Source: an uncultured Synergistales bacterium
GTDB taxonomy: Bacteria; Synergistota; Synergistia; Synergistales; Aminobacteriaceae
NCBI GenBank assembly: GCA_905236605.1
Contig: CAJORD010000055.1
Location: 1-11,596 of the forward strand
DNA length: 11,596 nt
Direction of reading: 5' to 3'
Part shown: positions 6,860 to 11,596 of the stretch, one piece after another
Numbering within the stretch: position 1 is the stretch's first letter
Layout: each line of letters opens with the position of its first letter
Translations under genes and position numbers: made by a program
The notes under the pieces: model-generated
Told to the model about the DNA's origin: nothing
What the model saw: the letters and a program-made list of their open reading frames with translations, nothing else
Database searches by the model: none

Positions 6860-8264
6860 GGGGATTGAAAATATTCACGCCGTCATTGAAAGACATGAGA
6901 ATGAATGGCGCAGAGAACAGGGTGAGCAAGTCGAAGAGCTGCCTACTTCTTATGGCCTTGAAGAATCCGTTCGCCGACGAATGACGAAAAGCGCGGCGGA
7001 AGGTTCGGGGCGTTTTTCACCTGATAGATTTTTAGGCGGCTCAGCGAAGAAAAAATCAGAGAAGCCCGCCGAAGTTGAAAATCTTGAGAACGAAGAGCTT
7101 GAAGAGAACGAAGAATTTGAAAATCCGGAGCCAGAACTCGTTTCTGTGATTAAGCAGGAAGGGATCCCGCATTCGTGGCTTTACAACGAAGTCATAAAGG
7201 CGATTAATGACGCAACCGGCGGAAAGAAAAATACGAAGGTCGTAGCGATTTTCATTCCTGTTATTCAAAATGGAAAAGAGTTTGAAGACCTTCCTGTTGA
7301 CGCTAGCGTAACACTGCCGCCCGTTACAGAAGATGAACTTCGCCTCGAAGAAGTTTCGCAGGAAGAAATTGAAGAGTCAGAGCGCACTGTCGAAGCCATA
7401 ATCGACGGCTTTGAAAAAATCGAAGAAGAACAAGAAGCGCAGGCGGAGCTTGAAAAAGTCGAAGAGCCTGAAGAAAATTCAGAATTAGAAAATGAAAACG
7501 AAAACGAAGAGCCGGCAGAACCTATAGAAAAAATTATCGAGGAGCCAGCCCCTGTCGAAGAAGAAATTGAGCAAGAGCCAGAGCCGGAACCTGAAGCCGA
7601 ATCAATTCCTGAAACATTGCCCGAAGAAACTATAGAAGCCGCTACGGAAGCTCCTGCGACTGACGAAATTGAAGAAATTGAAACAGAAGTTCCAGAAGCT
7701 CAAGCACAAGGACAGGAAGAGCATCACGATTTTAATTTGTTGCCCGAAGGCCAAGAGCACCCCGATGAAGAAATCGCAGAAGCCTTTAACACAATGCAGG
7801 CAAAATTTGATGAGGCCTTAGCACAAACACCACCAGAGCCAGAGCCGGAAACAGAAGCTACGGAGGATTCAATAGAGCTTGAAGAGCCTGAAGAAGAAAT
7901 TTTAGCAGAAGAGTCAGAATCTGAAGAGCTATTAGAACCGGAAGAGCCCGAAATCTCGGAGCCTGAAGCGCTCGACTTTGAAGAAATTCCCGTGATTAAA
8001 GACGAAGAAGAAGACGAAGCACCCGTTGAAGAACTCATCGAGGAAGTTACAGGAGAGCCAGGAGAAGCCGAAACACACGAAATCGAGAACGAGCCGGAAG
8101 AATCCGACGAGCCCAAGCCCGCGCCTCTCGAAGAATTTGATGACGAAGTTTTTATTGAACCAATGGAAGCAATTAATAGATTGAATGAACTACCTGATGA
8201 TGACGAATCGCTTCACGACGAGGACGATGACGAAGTAATAAAACTTAATACCGACGAACAGTAA
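6846..8264 (+). CDS. Extremely glutamate-rich, largely disordered protein coupled to the ParA-like ATPase
   Basis: I recognise no family in this 472-residue protein. It starts inside the ParA-like gene (14-bp overlap) with GAGGA at 6830-6834 as ribosome binding site. Three parts are visible. Residues 1-72 are mixed, with basic clusters such as SVRRRMTKSA (41-50) and AKKKSEK (67-73). Residues 98-160 hold an ordered-looking island: a helix around GIPHSWLYNEVIKAINDA, then a strand VVAIFIPVI. Residues 161-472 are acidic: by hand count about 110 of 312 are glutamate, with many prolines (runs such as EPEPEPE at 244-250), only one arginine (R445) after R180, and an Asp-rich end. No cysteine, signal peptide or membrane segment is seen. 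A 15-base repeat, GAGCCAGAGCCGGAA, occurs at 7575-7589 and 7836-7850. It could be an adaptor for ParA cargo or a DNA mimic; neither is shown. The stop is followed by a terminator. Confidence 0.85.
   Translation: MRIFKGIENIHAVIERHENEWRREQGEQVEELPTSYGLEESVRRRMTKSAAEGSGRFSPDRFLGGSAKKKSEKPAEVENLENEELEENEEFENPEPELVSVIKQEGIPHSWLYNEVIKAINDATGGKKNTKVVAIFIPVIQNGKEFEDLPVDASVTLPPVTEDELRLEEVSQEEIEESERTVEAIIDGFEKIEEEQEAQAELEKVEEPEENSELENENENEEPAEPIEKIIEEPAPVEEEIEQEPEPEPEAESIPETLPEETIEAATEAPATDEIEEIETEVPEAQAQGQEEHHDFNLLPEGQEHPDEEIAEAFNTMQAKFDEALAQTPPEPEPETEATEDSIELEEPEEEILAEESESEELLEPEEPEISEPEALDFEEIPVIKDEEEDEAPVEELIEEVTGEPGEAETHEIENEPEESDEPKPAPLEEFDDEVFIEPMEAINRLNELPDDDESLHDEDDDEVIKLNTDEQ
7318..8258 (+). 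repeat. Low-complexity GAA/GAG-rich tract inside the acidic-protein gene
   Basis: Nearly every codon here is GAA, GAG, CCN or GCN, giving a strongly purine-rich coding strand for about 0.9 kb. Short exact repeats are present, for example GAGCCAGAGCCGGAA at 7575-7589 and 7836-7850, encoding EPEPE-type peptides. The tract encodes the acidic tail and is not a separate element; it could vary in length between strains. Confidence 0.6.
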
Positions 8265-8276
8265 TAATTAAAAATT

Positions 8277-8316
8277 AAACAGGCCGTTTATAAATTTCAA
8301 CGACCTGTTTTTTATT
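8277..8316. terminator. Bidirectional Rho-independent terminator between the acidic-protein gene and folD
   Basis: AAACAGG (8277-8283) pairs with CCTGTTT (8304-8310). After one C-A mismatch, CGTT (8285-8288) pairs with AACG (8299-8302), leaving a 10-base loop. On the plus strand the stem runs into a T-rich tail up to 8316. On the minus strand it is followed by AATTTTTAATT. It therefore serves both convergent genes; the folD stop codon lies in the plus-strand tail. Confidence 0.85.
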
Positions 8317-9157
8317 AACGCTCGGCCGCTTCGATTACGTGCTTCGCAAGTACCGCAGTCGTTACTGCTCCGACTCCAGCGGGAACAGGCGTAATAGCTT
8401 TTACAATCGGTTCGACTTCTTCAAAATTCACATCGCCGCATAATTTCCCGACTTCGTCAACATTAATTCCAACGTCGATAATAATTTGTCCGGGCGCTAC
8501 AAAATTTTTATCAACAAATTTCGCCCGGCCGATCGCCGCGATAATAATCTCAGAGTTGCGAGAAATTTTTTCTAAGTCGCGCGTCTTTGAATGACACATT
8601 GTGATCGTTGCGTTTCGATTTTGAAGCATGATTGACAACGGACGCCCGATTACAAGACTTCGGCCAAGCACGGCGATATTTTTGCCTTCAAGTTCGACAC
8701 CGTAAAAATCTAAAATTTCTAGGCACGCTTGAGCAGTACACGGCGCGTAGCCATCGCCACGTCCCGCGAAGACACTCGCAAGAGAACCGGCTGTCATACA
8801 GTCGACATCTTTTGCTGGCGATAAAATTTCGCACGCAGCTTCTTCAATTTGTTTATCTGGCAAAGGACGCAGCACTAAGCAGCCGTGAATCGAAGAATCA
8901 TTATTAATTCCACGAATGACGTTCAAAATTTTTTCGTGCGAAGCGTCATCAGGCAAAATAAATTTTTTAACGTCAATCCCGATTTTTTCACAACGTTTCG
9001 TGGCGCCGGTCTCGTAAGAAATATCGCCGGGTTTCTCTCCTACTCTAACTATAGCGAGCGTAGGATTTATATTTTGGAATTTCAAAATTTCCGCGCGTGC
9101 GATTAATTTTTCCGTCAATGCCGCAGCAACAGGAGCGCCTTTCAAAATTTCGGCCAT
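8315..9157 (-). CDS. folD: Methylenetetrahydrofolate dehydrogenase (FolD family), cyclohydrolase residues replaced
   Basis: FolD oxidises 5,10-methylene-THF to methenyl-THF with NAD(P)+ and usually also hydrolyses methenyl-THF to 10-formyl-THF. The length (280 residues) is normal. The cofactor domain shows GRSLVIGRP at 165-173 and CHSKT at 188-192. The folate site keeps Tyr48, KDVD at 116-119 with the expected catalytic Asp, and PVPAGVGAVT at 257-266. The usual YVxxKxK motif reads YETGATK at 48-54: Ala52 stands where the catalytic lysine (human Lys56, E. coli Lys54) belongs, while Lys54 matches the second, non-catalytic lysine. The LLVQLPL segment reads CLVLRPL at 93-99, so the partner glutamine (human Gln100) is Leu96. 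Human Lys56 mutants are reported to lose cyclohydrolase but keep dehydrogenase activity. I infer a dehydrogenase only, paired with FchA, which ends 5 bp upstream. AAGAAGG at 9171-9177 is the ribosome binding site. Confidence 0.95.
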   Translation of the reverse strand: MAEILKGAPVAAALTEKLIARAEILKFQNINPTLAIVRVGEKPGDISYETGATKRCEKIGIDVKKFILPDDASHEKILNVIRGINNDSSIHGCLVLRPLPDKQIEEAACEILSPAKDVDCMTAGSLASVFAGRGDGYAPCTAQACLEILDFYGVELEGKNIAVLGRSLVIGRPLSIMLQNRNATITMCHSKTRDLEKISRNSEIIIAAIGRAKFVDKNFVAPGQIIIDVGINVDEVGKLCGDVNFEEVEPIVKAITPVPAGVGAVTTAVLAKHVIEAAER

Positions 9158-9162
9158 GATTA

Positions 9163-9792
9163 TTAAATCGCCTTCTTTCTAATTATCGCGCTGACTCGTT
9201 CAGCAACGTCCGAAGCTCTTCGCGCGTTTTTGTCGAGAAGTTCATCAATCTGAAGTTCAAGAGATTTCGCCGTGTTTGTGTCGCTTAATGCCGCGGTGTT
9301 GATGAAGACATTCATAGCCGCCGCTTCCATTGCAGCACGCGCCAACAAAACTCCGCAGCCGACGTCAGAGATTAACATCATGTTGCTCTTGTTCACCATT
9401 TCGTCCATGAGGTCAATAATTTCGCCGCAGGCTTTTACGATTTCAAGAGGCGTTTTGCTCGCTTGCAAAAGTGCAATATCAAGAACACTTTCGCGGCTCG
9501 GGTCGTCCTTCGGGATTTTATAAGCCGCTGAAACGGATTCATAAGCCGCCGCGTCCTCATCAATAAGTTCAAGAAGACGTCCGCGAAGTCGTTCAGACTT
9601 TTCTAAAATAATTTTTATCTCGGCTTCGACGTCCGCATATTTCTTTTTGCCGATTGTGAAGTTTGCCGACATTGAACACAACGCCGCGCCTAATGCCCCG
9701 ACGAGTGCTGCCGCGCCGCCGCCTCCCGGAACTGGCGACTTTGCCGCAAGAAGTTCTGAAAATTTTTCGCAACTCTCGTTTCTTAAATTCAA
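9163..9792 (-). CDS. fchA: Methenyltetrahydrofolate cyclohydrolase / cyclodeaminase family protein
   Basis: This 209-residue protein belongs to the FTCD cyclodeaminase/FchA family, which converts methenyl-THF to 10-formyl-THF or formimino-THF to methenyl-THF. It has the normal length of the single-domain form. The folate-binding loop PVPGGGGAAAL is at 20-30, LIDEDAAAY at 76-84, and the C-terminal helix-rich signature MMLISDVGCG followed by NVFIN runs from 138 to 165. The start is TTG at 9790-9792. An in-frame TGA just upstream excludes a longer protein, and AGGAGAG at 9802-9808 lies 9 bases away. The gene sits directly before folD with a 5-bp gap and has its own promoter. Because FolD here lacks cyclohydrolase residues, the cyclohydrolase role fits best. 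Formimino-THF cyclodeaminase is the alternative, but no histidine-degradation or purine-fermentation gene is nearby. Confidence 0.92.
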   Translation of the reverse strand: MNLRNESCEKFSELLAAKSPVPGGGGAAALVGALGAALCSMSANFTIGKKKYADVEAEIKIILEKSERLRGRLLELIDEDAAAYESVSAAYKIPKDDPSRESVLDIALLQASKTPLEIVKACGEIIDLMDEMVNKSNMMLISDVGCGVLLARAAMEAAAMNVFINTAALSDTNTAKSLELQIDELLDKNARRASDVAERVSAIIRKKAI

Positions 9793-9801
9793 AGTTTTTC
9801 A

Positions 9802-9808
9802 CTCTCCT
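9802..9808 (-). promoter_or_regulatory. Ribosome binding site supporting the TTG start of fchA
   Basis: Minus-strand AGGAGAG lies 9 bases before the TTG at 9792. A GTG at 9800-9802 overlaps the site but opens a different frame with no family match, so the rare TTG start is preferred. Confidence 0.7.
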
Positions 9809-9814
9809 GCTAAT

Positions 9815-9830
9815 TTTGAAAATTTGAAAA
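9815..9830. repeat. Perfect 8-bp tandem repeat in the fchA-fumC intergenic region
   Basis: TTTGAAAA occurs twice head to tail. It lies just downstream of the predicted fchA transcript start and upstream of fumC, so it could be an operator. Each copy also contains TTGAAA, a possible -35 for fumC. In such AT-rich DNA it may be chance. Confidence 0.4.
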
Positions 9831-9844
9831 TAGGATTAATAATT

Positions 9845-9873
9845 ATCATACGCGAATTTATTTTTAATCTCAA
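9845..9873 (-). promoter_or_regulatory. Sigma-70-type promoter for fchA-folD
   Basis: Minus-strand TTGAGA (9868-9873, five of six matches) and TATGAT (9845-9850, five of six) are separated by exactly 17 bases. Transcription would start near 9838, giving a leader of about 45 nt that contains the AGGAGAG site. This is the best promoter in the window. No equally good plus-strand promoter for fumC is seen in the same gap. Confidence 0.62.
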
Positions 9874-9895
9874 AATTTTTTAGGAGAAATTCAAA

Positions 9896-11281
9896 ATGCA
9901 AAATTCAAATTTTAGAATCGAACACGACACTATGGGCGAAATTCAAGTCCCCGTAGATAAATATTGGGGAGCGCAAACGCAAAGGAGTTTTGAAAATTTT
10001 AAAATCGGTTCTGGGATCGAAACAATGCCGCGCGAAATCATTCACGCGTTCGGGATTTTAAAAATGGCTGCCGCTCGTGCTAATCACGCTTTGAAGTCCG
10101 AAAAGATGACGGCCGAAAAACTTTCTTTAATCGAACGCGCCGCCGATGAAGTCATTTCGGGAAAATTGGCCGAACATTTTCCACTCGTCGTTTGGCAGAC
10201 GGGGTCAGGAACTCAATCGAACATGAACGCCAACGAAGTCATAGCCAACCGCGCGAACGAACTCGCCGAGAAAAAAATTCTTCACCCGAACGACGACGTT
10301 AATATGTCGCAGTCTTCTAATGACACTTTCCCCACGGCTATGCACATTGCGGCAGTCTTAGCGCTGACAAATAAATTAATTCCCGCGGCCGAAGACCTCG
10401 TAGCGACGTTCAGCAGACTCGAAAACGAAAATAAAAATGTCATCAAGAGCGGACGAACTCACTTACAGGACGCTGTGCCGATAAGTTTTGCTCAAGAGAT
10501 CAGCGGCTGGAGAAGTTCATTAGGGCGCGACATTGAATATTTATATACGGCTGTGAATCCATTAAAAGAGCTTGCGCTCGGTGGTACTGCCGTCGGGACA
10601 GGCTTAAACGCTCCTGCGGGCTTTGATTCAAAAGTCGCTGAAGAGATTTCAAAAATCACGGGCGAAAATTTCATAACTGCAACGAACAAATTTCACGCGC
10701 TGACTTCAAAAGATGAAATTGTCTTTGCTCACGGAGCTGTGAAGGCGTTGGCAGCCGACATGATGAAAATCGCTAATGACGTCCGCTGGCTAGCGTCCGG
10801 GCCACGCTGCGGGCTTGGAGAAATCTCTATCCCCGAAAACGAGCCGGGAAGTTCAATAATGCCGGGCAAGGTCAATCCTACGCAGTGCGAACAAGTTACG
10901 ATGGTTGCGGCTCAAGTCATGGGCAACGATGCCACAATCGGATTTGCAGCGAGCCAGGGAAATTTTGAATTAAACGTCTTTATGCCGGTTATCGCATATA
11001 ACTTCCTTCAATCTGTTCGGCTGCTTTCGGATTCGATTACGTCATTCAATGAACATTGCGCAAAAGGAATCAAAGCTAACAAAGAAAAAATGCGCGCTAA
11101 TCTCAACAACTCGCTTATGCTAGTTACGGCTCTGAATCCGTACATCGGTTACGAGAACGCCGCAAAGACCGCTAAGCTAGCCTTCAAAGAGAACACTTCG
11201 CTTAAAGATGCTTGCGTGAAACTTGGATTTTTGACTCCCGAACGCTTCGACGAAATTTTTCACCCTGAGAATATGATTTAA
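9896..11281 (+). CDS. fumC: Class II fumarate hydratase
   Basis: FumC is the oxygen-stable, iron-free homotetrameric fumarase. It interconverts fumarate and (S)-malate in the cytoplasm. All 461 residues align with the usual length. Active-site regions are present: TGSGTQSNMN at 102-111, SQSSNDTFP at 138-146, GRTHLQDA at 186-193 with catalytic His189, and GSSIMPGKVNP at 318-328 with the catalytic serine of the flexible loop (Ser319). Preceding it, SGPRCGLGEISIPENEPG (301-318) is typical of fumarase and argues against aspartase or argininosuccinate lyase. AGGAGA at 9882-9887 lies 8 bases before the ATG, a good site. In an anaerobe it would serve a partial, probably reductive or amino-acid-linked, citric acid pathway. 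It diverges from fchA. The next gene starts 6 bp after its stop, so transcription of that restriction-modification gene may depend on the fumC promoter. Confidence 0.96.
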   Translation: MQNSNFRIEHDTMGEIQVPVDKYWGAQTQRSFENFKIGSGIETMPREIIHAFGILKMAAARANHALKSEKMTAEKLSLIERAADEVISGKLAEHFPLVVWQTGSGTQSNMNANEVIANRANELAEKKILHPNDDVNMSQSSNDTFPTAMHIAAVLALTNKLIPAAEDLVATFSRLENENKNVIKSGRTHLQDAVPISFAQEISGWRSSLGRDIEYLYTAVNPLKELALGGTAVGTGLNAPAGFDSKVAEEISKITGENFITATNKFHALTSKDEIVFAHGAVKALAADMMKIANDVRWLASGPRCGLGEISIPENEPGSSIMPGKVNPTQCEQVTMVAAQVMGNDATIGFAASQGNFELNVFMPVIAYNFLQSVRLLSDSITSFNEHCAKGIKANKEKMRANLNNSLMLVTALNPYIGYENAAKTAKLAFKENTSLKDACVKLGFLTPERFDEIFHPENMI

Positions 11282-11287
11282 TTAAAA

Positions 11288-11596
11288 ATGAAAAATTTTA
11301 TTGAACGTTGGAAAAATATTGGTGACGAAAAGAGCGACACTCAAAAATTTTGGTTAGAATTTTTACGCGACATTCTTAATGTCGAAAGACCTGAAGAAAT
11401 TATCGAATTTGAAAAACGCGTTGAGCTTACTCACAAGAGCTTCATTGACGCTTATATCCCAAAGACGCGTGCAATAATCGAGCAAAAGAGTTTTGATATA
11501 AATCTCGATAAGGCCGCAAAACAGTCCGACGGAACTTTCAAGACTCCGTTTGAACAGGCCAAGCGCTATTCAGACTGGCTGCCGGACTCTGAGCAC
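11288..11596 (+). CDS. MmeI-like type II restriction-modification enzyme, N-terminal nuclease part, cut by window edge
   Basis: An open frame of 103 codons starts at the ATG at 11288 and runs off the right edge. It opens with MKNFIERWKNIG, followed by DTQKFWLEFLRDIL, and reaches SFIDAYIPKTRAIIEQKSFD at 51-70. This resembles the N terminus of large single-chain, MmeI-like class I methyltransferases that carry an N-terminal nuclease. Asp54, then Glu65-Gln66-Lys67, form a D-x10-E-x-K pattern like the PD-(D/E)xK site of MmeI (D-x9-E-x-K). DKAAKQSDG and TPFEQAKRYSDWLP at 86-99 are further similarities I recall for this family. The methyltransferase and target-recognition domains would lie beyond the window. 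There is no clear ribosome binding site, and the gap from fumC is 6 bp, so coupled translation is possible. Completeness cannot be judged. Confidence 0.78.
   Translation, partial: MKNFIERWKNIGDEKSDTQKFWLEFLRDILNVERPEEIIEFEKRVELTHKSFIDAYIPKTRAIIEQKSFDINLDKAAKQSDGTFKTPFEQAKRYSDWLPDSEH

Noticed and set aside
7724..8116. Open frame on the minus strand encoding a serine/glycine-rich 130-residue protein
   Set aside because: It is the antisense of the GAA/GAG-rich acidic gene; reverse complements of Glu codons give Ser-rich frames by necessity. It has no homology-like motifs.
6170..8264. Classical plasmid or chromosome partition locus (parAB with parS)
   Set aside because: The second gene shows no ParB, helix-turn-helix or ribbon-helix-helix features, and I noticed no repeated palindromes like parS around the pair.
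9593..9802. GTG-initiated 69-codon frame sharing the fchA ribosome binding site
   Set aside because: It reads out of frame through the fchA N terminus, giving an arginine-rich low-quality translation; the TTG frame matches a known family.
1..11596. Many AAAATTT-type heptamers across the window, resembling a dispersed uptake or binding motif
   Set aside because: Most fall in coding sequence, where AT-ending Lys, Ile and Phe codons produce them, and they show no regular spacing or preferred strand because the core is palindromic.

Overview
The window looks like chromosomal DNA from an anaerobic, moderately AT-rich bacterium. The genes are tightly packed, starts are mostly ATG with good Shine-Dalgarno sites, and there are two clear intrinsic terminators. 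A bacterial Cdc48/p97-type ATPase, an NhaC antiporter, a FolD plus separate FchA cyclohydrolase pair and a class II fumarase would fit Synergistota or a Firmicutes-like amino-acid fermenter. That placement is inference from gene content; there is no rRNA or other marker here to fix it.

Layout. (1) Positions 1-2905, minus strand: a three-gene run of a 138-residue uncharacterised protein, a two-ring Cdc48-like AAA+ ATPase, and the N-terminal part of an RluD-type pseudouridine synthase that runs off the left edge. The last two overlap by 17 bp. (2) 3039-4624, plus strand: nhaC, divergent from region 1, ending in a strong hairpin terminator. (3) 4636-8264, plus strand: trpF (orphan), an EamA-type transporter, a small ParA-like ATPase and a 472-residue, extremely glutamate-rich protein. 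The last two are coupled by a 14-bp overlap. (4) A bidirectional terminator at 8277-8316. (5) 8315-9792, minus strand: fchA then folD, with a good sigma-70-type promoter in the divergent gap. (6) 9896-11596, plus strand: fumC, followed 6 bp later by the start of an MmeI-like restriction-modification enzyme cut by the right edge. No gene-free stretch exceeds 300 bp. No tRNA, rRNA, insertion sequence or CRISPR array was seen.

How it works together. FolD lacks the Lys and Gln that the family needs for its cyclohydrolase step, and the adjacent FchA is a family that can supply exactly that step. The pair therefore reads as a two-enzyme version of a normally bifunctional reaction. The Cdc48-like protein keeps a complete first ATPase ring but has lost every arginine of the second ring's arginine-finger segment. 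The ParA-like protein and its acidic partner form an apparent two-gene unit with no ParB and no ribbon-helix-helix partner. It is the best candidate in the window for an undescribed system, possibly a cargo-positioning pair, though no cargo can be named from the sequence.
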